This document shows positions 25,801-31,367 of a stretch of DNA of 31,367 nt, in pieces. The notes under the pieces were generated by a model. It was not told where the DNA came from and did no database searches. It saw only the letters and a list, made by a program, of their open reading frames with translations. Where the stretch lies: NCBI GenBank assembly GCA_014377495.1, contig JACMPN010000562.1:1-31367 (forward strand), read 5' to 3'. Position 1 is the stretch's first letter. Each line of letters opens with the position of its first letter. The stretch is from Candidatus Sericytochromatia bacterium (GTDB lineage: Bacteria > Cyanobacteriota > Sericytochromatia > JACMPN01). The translations under genes and the position numbers were made by a program.

Positions 25801-26104
25801 CGACGTTGGCGGGGACTTCCAGCGCCTGGGCGACGCCGTTCAGGACGATGCTGGTCGTCGTCGGGGCGCCGAAGAAGCCGGGCAGGGTATCGGTGATTTC
25901 GACCAGGTTCGGGCCGAAGGCCGTGGGGTTGGAGTTGTAGATCGAGATCGTGTACGTGACGGTCGCACCTGCCGTGGCCAGGGTCGGAGAGGCCGTCTTG
26001 GAAACGGTCATGCTGGCTTCGGCAGGTTGTCCGATCAGCAGCGCGAAAAAAGCGACCAGCAGGCAGAGCCAACGGGTCAAAACACTGCGCTGCGCGGTAT
26101 TCAC
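19805..26104 (-). CDS. Giant exported protein: DUF11 repeats, Fn3-like module and C25 gingipain-type peptidase
   Basis: About 2,099 residues. A Sec signal peptide (NTAQRSVLTRW, then LCLLVAFFALLIG, cut near AEA-S) is followed by about seven DUF11 modules of 110-130 residues, each opening with a KTAS/KTVN/SKSAS-like strand and TYTI.(L/I).N. An Fn3-like segment (VTLSWGTGTEWQNLGFNVYR) links to long beta-rich spacers. The last 345 residues are a peptidase family C25 domain: YVGHGSPETWG with His1966 and IAADCLNGYFQ with Cys2000 form the catalytic dyad. No type IX secretion C-terminal domain or LPXTG anchor is visible. It is probably a secreted or surface cysteine protease with a long stalk. I chose GTG at 26104, after GGGAG, because the signal peptide follows at once; ATG at 26209 is the alternative. 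Confidence 0.85.
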   Translation of the reverse strand: MNTAQRSVLTRWLCLLVAFFALLIGQPAEASMTVSKTASPTLATAGATVTYTISIYNSNPTAFGPNLVEITDTLPGFFGAPTTTSIVLNGVAQALEVPANVGGTSYRWSRGGARYAINPDSFLTIIFTSVIGGAAPAGAYPNNVTTQDFATPPDPTVATGPTAVVTIGNPPALAVIKSVFPTTTVASGPVTYTVTTTNSGASPTTGVSFVDTLPAGFTYTPGSATYNGGAAANPTIAGQMLTWSALAQIPSNTSRVLTFQATASATTGSYSNNFSVTATNAIAASSGPTATVTVGAATPLTITKTASAANVNPGNTFTYTIRLTNPVGNPAAQISSFQDLLPPNFNYGFTSQYRLGAAAYTAIGTPAQTGRTVTWGAVFPNIPAGQFLDLNFTVYAPSENSGTFTNVATANGVNFASVSTPPTASVTVNGPAYSISKTVNGGGTATVTVPPATTVAYRITITNSNTTSGTPVIQDLMPTGFTYVAASTTVRRNGTSVSTANPTTTGANLRWSPGSTINNTQTLTVDFTCAVPAGTTAGVYPNNASVTDLNIVSNPAVVTGDTAQTIVNSGGPNMQVSKTVNNSAVLAYETVIYTIRAQNLITATGSANAVSVTDVLPTGFSFQPGTAELSLNGGAFGALANPTITGQSHVWTAGLPNPMAAGTSFDLRFTVQVGGVPGSFDNNTSIAGTNFTNVTTGPTATVIVGTPPVITISKSASPNVVPIPGNATTYTITLTNTGGQPGTNASITDTLPTGFTYINGSSQLNGIATGNPSGTSGTITWAGPFTIPGGGSATLSFGVNTSVTAGSYNNSASVAGDNFSPKFFGPGATVTVGTAPNVAISETFSTSAITVPPTGTVTVSINLANAAGAANALGTTLTVTLPDNVSFVLGTAQQSVNGGAFTAVANPSGTTYAITFSGLAAVASGQTNVIRFNVTVASSAVSGSYFITAQATGSNYVTPYLAPPGDANPDAPTLVVTSSSAVDLTHFRAAADPRQVTLSWGTGTEWQNLGFNVYRSDTPTGPGQRMTAGIVGLSGSNRGKTYAWTDTAVQPGTTYHYWLEDVEFGGSATRRGPLAVTVPIAGEPETVATWQAPQVPTGKLPGDETVGVTTQTPSQRVNEQIQVVARTNNSLTLELHTETAAVTTVAGMVDVTIPGLSQAWQDGQLRLPQATIPVAIPAGAHYQLSVLAETDDLTIPAPSLLANRYIVVIPEAAPSLVPLDGDRPPVRPHWLPKTGEAIGLINAALGNGGGQGAVGPPPSSPPADATLPAAVPAQPNQSQGPVPLRGDRPNLPLPPRPRLPILDTAGETARHLQFAFGVMNAPAGIPTESAVIGLDGQAGENRLLQLKLFPIRPTGTSGDLVQHRTLRVRLTWDADGSGTATAGAPDRFAAALGRLLQDRAGWALHPQPGAAFQDDYRAPTGPAFTVTVSHAGIQQLTAAQLTAAGVPLAQTERWQLLDHDRQVPLQVIGEAASPEAIRFYVPEVGGRYNHDHRYILATDRPGTPRRFGSRAAAPQPATPPLVTQAATVTGAESHYYWANMPEDGKSDRWFWDYVTPDHTAGLTLNVQAPTGDTQAQLTVGLRGMGTDPRETMNNRVTVSLNGTRLGELRWAGNSYLTGRLAVPAGLLVNGANQVALSMTARPGIALLAAYVDALSLSHGRTWQAGDGEHATVTSETDATATVAGAGTAAAVIDVTQATDPVTLTEISQRDGMVTFAVTGHTQPQRFIVADAQTVQTPTLTALPVLPALHTAPQADYLVIAPLAFQAAAERLAEHRSAQGLQTQVIPTEAIWAEFGGGNVEPEAIHRFLRWTAQNWPRPRPTYVTLLGDGHFDYRNDFGTSPTNWVPPLLKANPLIGEIADDNALVCVMGDDPLPDLFIGRLPAGSPVEADALVAKVIDADTGPEAPWQKSAIAIADNEDAGFSAFAGQTTETYSRQRTWLRLGMNQRAELLAGLDAGAGLTLYVGHGSPETWGNEAILDLAAVDQLQTNHMPGLVIAADCLNGYFQDPDYPSLGESLLRASQKGAMAVFATGGYTIPAAQYPLLRQFLQATLIGHEDFGTAQAMAKLDLAFQDAPMWHEELTGWTLLGDPASKLPGTHR

Positions 26105-26258
26105 GCGATACGTTACTCCCAAGGGGACGGTCCCCGTCACGGTGGACGGGCCGGCCCGGACGATCCCGGCGGCTTCAAACAACGCTGCCCCAACACGGGG
26201 CGCCCCCATGATACGGGCGCTGGCAAAAAATAACGGTGCTTACAGGGACACAGCCGGT

Positions 26259-26286
26259 ATTATCCATCATAGCAACAGGTTGTTAA
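26259..26286 (-). promoter_or_regulatory. Predicted sigma-70-type promoter for the giant protease gene
   Basis: On the minus strand TTAACA (26286-26281), a 16-bp spacer and GATAAT (26264-26259) each match consensus at 5 of 6 bases. With the GTG start at 26104 the leader would be about 150 nt and includes a GGGGAC/GTCCCC hairpin (about 26122-26135); with the ATG at 26209 it would be about 45 nt. Confidence 0.55.
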
Positions 26287-26290
26287 GAAG

Positions 26291-26676
26291 ATGTTTCAGC
26301 GAGTGATTTTAGCGAACAAGGGCCGTCGGCCCGGGTGTCGTCACAGGCGCGTCGGCGGCGCTTGTCCGCAGCCCTCGGGGCGGCGTATGGGTCGACTCGG
26401 ACGACGGACCGCTGGCAGTCCGGCTGCGACCTCTGGCCTGCGGCGCAGAACCGGCAGCGGCAAGGTCGGAACCCCTTTCCGCCGGACCTCATCGTCTGAC
26501 CGGCGTCTCCGGCCGAGGTGATCCAGGTCGTCGCCATTGAGGCCGTACTGCCCAACGGGGACTTGTGGCAGTCGGTGCTGGCCCCACGCTCGGCGCTGGG
26601 TCCCGACCTACCCGTCGAGGATCTCGGCGCGTGGTACTGGCGGGTATTGGGGCGCCCGCTCAGAGCCCCAGGCTGA
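26291..26676 (+). pseudogene. Frameshifted relic of an unknown gene
   Basis: Three plus-strand frames with coding-like third positions read on from each other: MFQRVILANK (from ATG 26291, with AAGAAG just before it), then AVGPGVVTGASAALVRSP and VWVDSDDGPLAVRLRPLA, then AEVIQVVAIEAVLPNGDLWQ and DLGAWYWRVLGRP to TGA at 26676. The joins need one-base indels near 26320 and 26510. The reconstructed product would be about 127 residues. I do not recognise it. The two independent indels favour a decayed gene over sequencing error. Confidence 0.4.
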
Positions 26677-27232
26677 AGAGCCCTTTGTCGCCCTTAACTC
26701 CGTACGGGGCCCCGGTTTTGCCGATGATGGCGTATTTGCCGTCGGGCATGATCGCCATGCCATCGCCACCCAGATGAGTCTGGCCCGGCAATGGCACGGC
26801 GTGCTGCCAGTCAACCTGGTGCGTCGCCAGATCGACCCGGCCGACCGTTGCAGCGTCGGCATGGCTGGACTGGCTCATTTCCCGGGCGTGGCTGGTTTCC
26901 TTCAGGAGGTTAAAGATGGCGGCCCTGCGGATCGACACCGATCGGCTCCACGAGCGTGTGGGCATCGATCTTGCCGAGGGGGACGGTCCAGTCGACCTTG
27001 TGGCTGGCCAGGTCCCAATGGGCATACCGGGTTTCCTGGGCTCCGTTGCCGGTGCGCGTGAAGAGGCCGGCATCCTCCGTGGCGGCGGCGTCGTAGTGGA
27101 TCAGGCTCGCAGACCCCGGCGCTTCGGGGGCCGGGGTGACTTCCGCCAGGCGGACGGAAACCTTGCCGGAATTGGGCTCGCCGGGGGCCGTCGCGACGGA
27201 GTCGACGGACCGCAAAATGCCGGCCCCACTAT
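26660..27232 (-). pseudogene. Frameshifted, N-terminally truncated beta-propeller-like protein
   Basis: Frame one (to TAA at 26912-26910) reads GLFTRTGNGAQETRYAHWDL, ASHKVDWTVPLG and IGVDPQGRHL. Frame two takes over without loss as NLLKETSHAREM, then RVDLATHQVDWQHAVPLPGQ and GDGMAIMPDGKYAIIGKTG to TGA at 26660. DLAxHxVDW and PDGKYAIIG are strand repeats of a YVTN/lactonase-type beta-propeller. The break falls in C-TTT-AAC (26909-26915, minus strand). No start codon with a ribosome site or signal peptide is visible, and the upstream end runs into the mlaE start, so the gene is truncated as well as shifted. It converges on the relic at 26291-26676. Confidence 0.5.
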
Positions 27233-27286
27233 AAGGTTGGCCGCAGGTGGTCCATACTACCGGCAATTGTGGCCAGGAGTGCGCAC

Positions 27287-28111
27287 GTGTCAACTACGCC
27301 CGACGAATCCCCCCCAGAACCTGCCGTCGCCAACCTGTTGGCGACGATCGGCCGCCCTGTCCTGAACATGGTCGAGTCCTTCGGCACCTTCATGATCTTT
27401 TGCGGGCAGACGTTCGCCATGCTGGGCCGGGGGCGCATCCACTGGAAGAACACGATCCAGCAGCTGGCCTTTGTCGGTACCGATTCCCTGGGGATCGCCC
27501 TGCTGACCTCGGCGGCCGTTGGGGCCGTGTTCACCCTGCAGATCGCCGACCAGTTCATCCGTTTCGGCGCCGTCTCCATGGTCGGTGCTGCCTCAGGGAT
27601 GGCCCTCGTCCGTGAGCTGGCCCCGCTGATGACGGGCGTCGTCGTCGCCGGCCGGGTGGCCGCCGCCTTTGCCGCCGAAGTCGGCAGCATGAAGGTCACC
27701 CAGCAGATCGATGCCCTGACGGCGATGGCCGTCGATCCCCTCTATTACCTCGTCGTCCCCCGCCTGCTGGCCAGCGGGATCATGCTGCCGCTGCTGACCA
27801 TCCTGGCCATCGCCGTCGGCATGGGTGGCGGCCTGGCGGTGGCTGTGCTGATCAAAGGGGTCATCCCCAGCGGCTACATCGATTCGATGGCCGGGTTCCT
27901 GACCCTGGCGGATTTCGCCAAGAGCATCGTCAAGGCCTTTGTCTTCGGGATCATCCTCAGCCTGGTCGGCTGCTACAACGGCCTGGACACCGGCGAAGGC
28001 GCCCGGGGCGTCGGCATCTCGACCACCCAGGCGGTCGTACATTCGCTGATGGCGATCTTCCTCAGCAACTACCTGATGACGACGATCCTTTACTCGACCA
28101 AACCCACCTGA
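27287..28111 (+). CDS. mlaE: MlaE-type ABC lipid transporter permease
   Basis: A 274-residue inner-membrane permease of the MlaE/YrbE family. Five to six helices with an amphipathic N-terminal helix fit the family. VRELAPLMTGVVVAGRVAAAFAAEVGSMKVTQQIDAL is its signature region, containing the coupling segment E-GSMKVTEQIDAL to the ATPase (quoted here in two overlapping parts: VRELAPLMTGVVVAGRV and AAEVGSMKVTQQIDAL). It works with MlaF and MlaD to move phospholipid or other hydrophobic molecules between the two membranes. GTG at 27287 has AGGAG 7 nt before it and begins STTPDES; an in-frame GTG at 27269 lacks this. It leads mlaE-mlaF-mlaD, although 219 bp separate it from mlaF. Confidence 0.93.
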   Translation: MSTTPDESPPEPAVANLLATIGRPVLNMVESFGTFMIFCGQTFAMLGRGRIHWKNTIQQLAFVGTDSLGIALLTSAAVGAVFTLQIADQFIRFGAVSMVGAASGMALVRELAPLMTGVVVAGRVAAAFAAEVGSMKVTQQIDALTAMAVDPLYYLVVPRLLASGIMLPLLTILAIAVGMGGGLAVAVLIKGVIPSGYIDSMAGFLTLADFAKSIVKAFVFGIILSLVGCYNGLDTGEGARGVGISTTQAVVHSLMAIFLSNYLMTTILYSTKPT

Positions 28112-28330
28112 TCCGGCCCGCTGGTGCCATTCCCGCCGCGGAGCACCCGCGGGTGCGGCCGGAGCGCTGGTTATCCCGACAGCGCCTGCCGGTGCTACAC
28201 TGCCAGTAGAGTCGTCCAAAAGGTCCGTTTGTCCCATGATCGCAGCCATTGATCCAGTCACCCGCCGCCGTGGCCACCCATCGGCCTGCCGCAGCATGGT
28301 TTGTTTGGCGCCACGGCCGGACCGGCGCCG

Positions 28331-29077
28331 ATGATCGTTTTTGATTCGGTGACCAAAGCGTTTGGTCCCAAGACGATTCTGCGGGGGATCAGCTTCGAGT
28401 GCCCGACGGGCAAGTCGACCGTGATCATCGGTCCTTCCGGTTGTGGCAAGAGCACCACGCTCAAGCTGCTGCTACGCCTGATCGAGGCGGATTCGGGGAC
28501 GGTCCGCCTGGACGACCAGGATGTCGGCAAGCTCGACCGGCCAGGGCTGGACGACTTCCGCCGGGGGATCGGCATCGTCTTCCAGTCGGCGGCCCTGTTC
28601 GATTCACTCACCGTTTGGGAGAATGTCGGTTTTCCGCTGATCGAGGGCAGCAAGCAGTCGTCAACGGAGATCCGCCGCATCGCCGACGAAAAGCTCGAAA
28701 TCGTCGGTCTGGCCGGCACGGGCGACCTTTACCCGGCCGAACTGTCGGGTGGTATGCAGAAACGGGTGGGATTTGCCCGGGCGATTGTCTGTAACCCTGC
28801 GGTCATGTTGTACGATGAGCCGACGGCCGGGTTGGATCCTGTCACCAGCACGGTGATCGAGGACCTGATCAACACGATCCGGGACACGACCGGCGCGACG
28901 GGCATGGTGGTCACACACCAGCCGACGACGATCTTCCGGACGGCGGACCAGATCGTCATGCTCCATTCCGGCAACGTGCTGGCGACCGGATCGGTCGATG
29001 ATTTCAAGAACCATGCCGATCCTGCCGTGCGCAATTTTATCGAAGGCCGTGTCGACGAGGTAACTACAGCCAAATGA
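28331..29077 (+). CDS. mlaF: MlaF-type ABC transporter ATP-binding protein
   Basis: A 248-residue ABC ATPase. Walker A is GPSGCGKST, the Q-loop is VFQSAALFDSLTV, the signature is LSGGMQKRVGFARAI, Walker B is VMLYDEPTAGLDP and the switch histidine is VVTHQ. AALFDSLTVWENVGFPL and SGGMQKR are typical of the MlaF/MCE-transport group. It hydrolyses ATP to drive the MlaE/MlaD complex at the inner membrane. The start is uncertain: ATG 28331 begins IVFDSVTKAFG as expected but has a poor ribosome site; an in-frame TTG at 28301 would add ten residues. Its stop overlaps the mlaD ATG (ATGA). The 219-bp gap from mlaE carries no gene; a TACACT sequence near 28194 is a possible -10 box without a good -35. 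Confidence 0.93.
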   Translation: MIVFDSVTKAFGPKTILRGISFECPTGKSTVIIGPSGCGKSTTLKLLLRLIEADSGTVRLDDQDVGKLDRPGLDDFRRGIGIVFQSAALFDSLTVWENVGFPLIEGSKQSSTEIRRIADEKLEIVGLAGTGDLYPAELSGGMQKRVGFARAIVCNPAVMLYDEPTAGLDPVTSTVIEDLINTIRDTTGATGMVVTHQPTTIFRTADQIVMLHSGNVLATGSVDDFKNHADPAVRNFIEGRVDEVTTAK

Positions 29078-30462
29078 CTCCGACACGATTTTCACCGGCG
29101 GCCAAAGTCGGTCTCACAACGCTCCTCGGTCTCGGTGTGCTGGCGGTTTTCGTCGTCTGGATCGGCAAGATCTCGCCAGGCAAGGCGGGGATCAACCTGA
29201 AGATCCGGTTTCACGACGTGGGTGGCCTGATGCCGGGTGCCCAGGTGCAGCTGATGGGCGTCAAGGTGGGTGAAGTCCTCGAACTGACCCCCGCCAGCGA
29301 TACCGTGGCCGTCGGGGTCTACATCAACCGGCCGGGGATCGTCATCGACAAGGATTCCGCCTTCCTGGTCAGTTCCAAGGGCATCGTCGGTGACCGGGTC
29401 CTGGACATCATCCCGCCGCCGAAACTGACAGGGCCGCTGAAGAACGGGGACGTACTCGACGGCAAGACGGCGGCCTCCATCGCCGACGTGACGGCCCAGG
29501 CGGGCCGGGTGATGACCCAGCTGCGGCTCGCCGTCGAAGGGTCGGACACGCAGGCGATGGCGCAGCGGACCCGGAACAGCATCGATCAGCTGGTCAACAA
29601 GGACCTGCCCGTCACGTTTGCCAAGATCGACAAGCTGGCCGGTCAGATGGAACAGCTGGCCACGTCGGCGAACGGGGTGGTCACCGGCAACCGGGCCCAG
29701 CTGGACGCAGCCTTTGCGAACATCAAGGCCGTCACCGACGAAGCCCGCTCGATCACCCATTCCCTGGCGCCGCTCGTGGCCTCACCTGGCGGCCAGCAGA
29801 AGCTGGGGAATACGGTGGATCACCTGCATGACCTGGCGTTGAAGATCGACGCCATCGCCACGGACGTGCAGAAGATCACCGGCGACAAGGTCATCCAGGC
29901 GGACGTGCGTGAGCTGGTCACCAATGCCAAGGAAGCTGTCAACAACGCCAAGATGCTGACGAAGACGCTGTTGCTGAAGCCGACCACCAAAGAAGAGGGC
30001 TTCAAGATCAACTTCCGCACCGAGTTGCTGGGCGCCGTGCGGCAGGAGCAGTTCTTCAGCTTGGGCGGACGGCTGCACGGGAACTTCAACGTCTTCGGAT
30101 CGATGGGGTTCGGGCCGATCCCGTACTATCGGGTCGGCTTGGACGACATCGGCGAGACGAATCTGGTCAACGTCCAGCTGGGCATGCCGATGCAGGACGG
30201 GATCATTGCCCGCTTCGGCCTGATCCACAACAAGCTGGGTCTGGGCTCGGATGTGCCGTTTTGGAACGGGGCCACGACCTTTTCAGGCGAGCTGTACGAC
30301 ATCGTCACGCCGCACATGCGGCTGGGCCTGCTGCAGAACCTGAACATCGCCGGATTGCCACCCGCTTTCCAGGACACGGGTTTGAGCGCCTATTGGGACA
30401 ACCAGTTCCGTACCGGGATCCAGGAGTTCAACGTCGGCGTACGCTGGCAGCCACATAACTAG
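29074..30462 (+). CDS. mlaD: MlaD/MCE-domain protein with long C-terminal extension
   Basis: A 462-residue substrate-binding protein, far longer than E. coli MlaD (about 180). One membrane anchor (about residues 13-31) is followed by the MCE domain (about 39-116: VQLMGVKVGEVLEL, SSKGIVGDRVLDI), which forms the ring with a hydrophobic pore. A long helical stretch (about 135-290) has heptad-like spacing (DKLAGQMEQLATSANGV, LHDLALKIDAIATDV). The last 155 residues alternate short strands (FKINFRTELLG, LHGNFNVFGSMGFG, YYRVGLDDIGE, FNVGVRWQPHN) and end in an aromatic-containing strand, like a beta-barrel or beta-sandwich. It sits in the inner membrane and projects into the periplasm, with mlaE and mlaF as partners. 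The MCE call is certain; the nature of the C-terminus is inference. Confidence 0.9.
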   Translation: MTPTRFSPAAKVGLTTLLGLGVLAVFVVWIGKISPGKAGINLKIRFHDVGGLMPGAQVQLMGVKVGEVLELTPASDTVAVGVYINRPGIVIDKDSAFLVSSKGIVGDRVLDIIPPPKLTGPLKNGDVLDGKTAASIADVTAQAGRVMTQLRLAVEGSDTQAMAQRTRNSIDQLVNKDLPVTFAKIDKLAGQMEQLATSANGVVTGNRAQLDAAFANIKAVTDEARSITHSLAPLVASPGGQQKLGNTVDHLHDLALKIDAIATDVQKITGDKVIQADVRELVTNAKEAVNNAKMLTKTLLLKPTTKEEGFKINFRTELLGAVRQEQFFSLGGRLHGNFNVFGSMGFGPIPYYRVGLDDIGETNLVNVQLGMPMQDGIIARFGLIHNKLGLGSDVPFWNGATTFSGELYDIVTPHMRLGLLQNLNIAGLPPAFQDTGLSAYWDNQFRTGIQEFNVGVRWQPHN

Positions 30463-30464
30463 GC

Positions 30465-30493
30465 TTGAAGGGCGCCTGTCGGCACGGTATGCT
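30465..30493 (+). promoter_or_regulatory. Predicted sigma-70-type promoter for the CheX-like gene
   Basis: TTGAAG (30465-30470), a 17-bp spacer and TATGCT (30488-30493) lie right after the mlaD stop and 33 bp before the next ATG. They would let the CheX-like gene be transcribed apart from the mla operon. Confidence 0.5.
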
Positions 30494-30525
30494 GACGGGA
30501 ATGTGATTATATCCGGAGGCCCCGT

Positions 30526-31011
30526 ATGGCGGCGGTGACGCAGCCCACTTTCAATGTTGCGGTAATCAACCCTTTTCTCAGCGCCGCTGAAGAAGTGTTC
30601 CAACAGGTGACCCGTCAGGAAATGATGACGGGGGCACCGTCACTTCAGGTTGCGCCGTTTCAGTCCGAGGGTCTGACGGTCTACATCGGGCTCACCGGCC
30701 AAGTGCTCGGCGATGTGTATTTCTGCTTTGCCGAGGATACAGCCCGTCACGTGGCCAGCGCGATGATGATGGGCCGTCCGGTGCATGAGCTCAACGAAGT
30801 CGCCTCGAGCGCCATTGCCGAACTGGGCAACCAGATCGCCGGCAATGCCGTGACGAAGCTGGCCGAAGCGGGTTATAACTGCAACATCGCCCCCCCGTTG
30901 ACCTTTGGTCCGGGTCTTGAGGTGACGAGCCGCAGCCCTTCTACCCTGGTGGTCGCCATGCCCTCCTCACTGGGACCGCTGACGTTACGCCTCGCCCTCT
31001 GGGCCATCTGA
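30526..31011 (+). CDS. CheX-like chemotaxis phosphatase family protein
   Basis: A 161-residue protein of the CheC/CheX/FliY superfamily. After NVAVINPFLSAAEEVFQQV, the N-terminal helix typical of CheX, comes the central sheet (VYIGLTGQVLGDVYFCF, with GxxxGxVxF) and the helix SSAIAELGNQIAGNAVTKL, which carries the catalytic E-xx-N motif (Glu99, Asn102) used to dephosphorylate CheY-P. The second CheC-type helix is absent, as in CheX. It is cytoplasmic. GGAGG lies 6 nt before the ATG. No other chemotaxis or flagellar gene is in the window, so the response regulator it serves is unknown; it may act on another phosphorylated receiver protein. Confidence 0.87.
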   Translation: MAAVTQPTFNVAVINPFLSAAEEVFQQVTRQEMMTGAPSLQVAPFQSEGLTVYIGLTGQVLGDVYFCFAEDTARHVASAMMMGRPVHELNEVASSAIAELGNQIAGNAVTKLAEAGYNCNIAPPLTFGPGLEVTSRSPSTLVVAMPSSLGPLTLRLALWAI

Positions 31012-31070
31012 CGATACGGTCGGTCGGGGCGGCCCATCCGCTGTGTCGAGCCCTCCTAACGTATCGTCAG
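31008..31070. repeat. Perfect 11-bp inverted repeat at the CheX-like stop codon
   Basis: CTGACGATACG (31008-31018), containing the TGA stop, and CGTATCGTCAG (31060-31070) are exact inverted copies separated by 41 bases. The loop is G/C-rich with GGGGC and GCCC that can pair. No T-run follows, so it is not a standard intrinsic terminator. An RNA stem protecting the 3' end or the edge of a structured RNA or mobile repeat are possibilities. Confidence 0.6.
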
Positions 31071-31097
31071 CCTTACCGGAACGCAGTGCAGGTCTTC

Positions 31098-31152
31098 CGC
31101 CCAGGTCGTCCGGGGTCTCCTAGCGGCTGGACCGCCCTCACCGACCTGGGCG
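31098..31152. repeat. Second perfect 11-bp inverted repeat
   Basis: CGCCCAGGTCG (31098-31108) and CGACCTGGGCG (31142-31152) are exact inverted copies with a 33-base loop, only 27 bp after the previous repeat. The rest of 31012-31367 holds no credible gene; I do not recognise a known RNA family in it. Confidence 0.6.
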
Positions 31153-31259
31153 CGGGCCATATCTCCCGGCCTGGGATTCCATGTGCTTCCACCTGATGCC
31201 GCGGCAGGGATCTTGGGGGCAGGTCTGGCCCCTCAGCTGACATTCAGGGCTGCGGTCGG

Positions 31260-31288
31260 TTCGCCCGCGCCTGACTGTGAGATAATAT
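31260..31288 (+). promoter_or_regulatory. Possible promoter reading off the right edge
   Basis: TTCGCC (31260-31265), a 17-bp spacer and TAATAT (31283-31288) stand in a locally A/T-rich patch. The -35 is weak. It would serve a gene or RNA beyond the window. Confidence 0.3.
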
Positions 31289-31367
31289 AACCAGTTTGCT
31301 CAAGTTTCCGATCGGTGGGCGCAACCCACGTCCTGTCGGAAGCCCGACGATAGTGACAAAGACAAGC

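Noticed and set aside
31012..31367. tRNA, RNase P, tmRNA or 6S RNA at the right edge
   Set aside because: No T-arm, CCA-like end or family landmark could be recognised; only the inverted repeats are supported.

Overview
The window is a GC-rich bacterial chromosome segment. It reads as a diderm (two-membrane) organism, because it carries a complete MlaE/MlaF/MlaD-type lipid-transport operon, a lipoprotein-like protein and a very large Sec-exported surface-type protease. The mix of a Uma2 nuclease, a FapA/DUF342 protein, a DUF11-C25 protease and a lone CheX-like protein is seen in several poorly cultured lineages (for example Armatimonadota or non-photosynthetic Cyanobacteriota relatives). I cannot fix the phylum without a marker gene. 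Codon third positions are strongly G/C, which leaves many long open antisense frames; I treat these as shadows.

Layout. 1-2167: the 3' part of an envelope polysaccharide flippase, convergent with a family 2 glycosyltransferase. 2333-3346: a PLP-dependent cysteine synthase. 3583-4332: two tandem, paralogous small membrane proteins with Pro/Ala and Ala/Gly tails. About 4428-4859: a frameshifted gene relic. 4860-6416: an O-methyltransferase followed by a LysR regulator on the minus strand. 6484-7260: a Bax-inhibitor-1 family membrane protein with a clear terminator. 7516-12040: a minus-strand cluster of PabB-like chorismate enzyme, triplicated FapA/DUF342 protein and Uma2 nuclease. 12042-12199: a 158-bp segment bounded by perfect 16-bp inverted repeats, immediately upstream of the pabB-like start. 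12369-13358: hemB. 13453-14796: a lipoprotein-like protein with a basic Lys/Ala half and an acidic half.

15487-19750: a molybdenum enzyme operon (fdhD, a DUF7009-like protein, an FdhF/YdeP-like oxidoreductase, mobA). It joins sulfuration of the cofactor, the enzyme itself and guanylylation of the cofactor in one transcription unit. 19805-26104: a roughly 2,100-residue exported protein with about seven DUF11 repeats, an Fn3-like module and a C-terminal gingipain-type C25 peptidase. 26291-27232: two convergent, frameshifted gene relics, one broken at a CTT-TAA-C site that resembles a +1 recoding site. 27287-30462: mlaE-mlaF-mlaD, with an MlaD that has a long C-terminal extension. 30526-31011: a CheX-like protein with its own promoter. 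The last 356 bases carry two perfect 11-bp inverted repeats and no credible gene.

No tRNA, rRNA, CRISPR array, intact transposase or phage gene was found. The best candidates for something undescribed are the inverted-repeat element at the pabB-like start, the tandem small membrane proteins, the extended MlaD, the bipartite basic/acidic lipoprotein and the structured region at the right edge.
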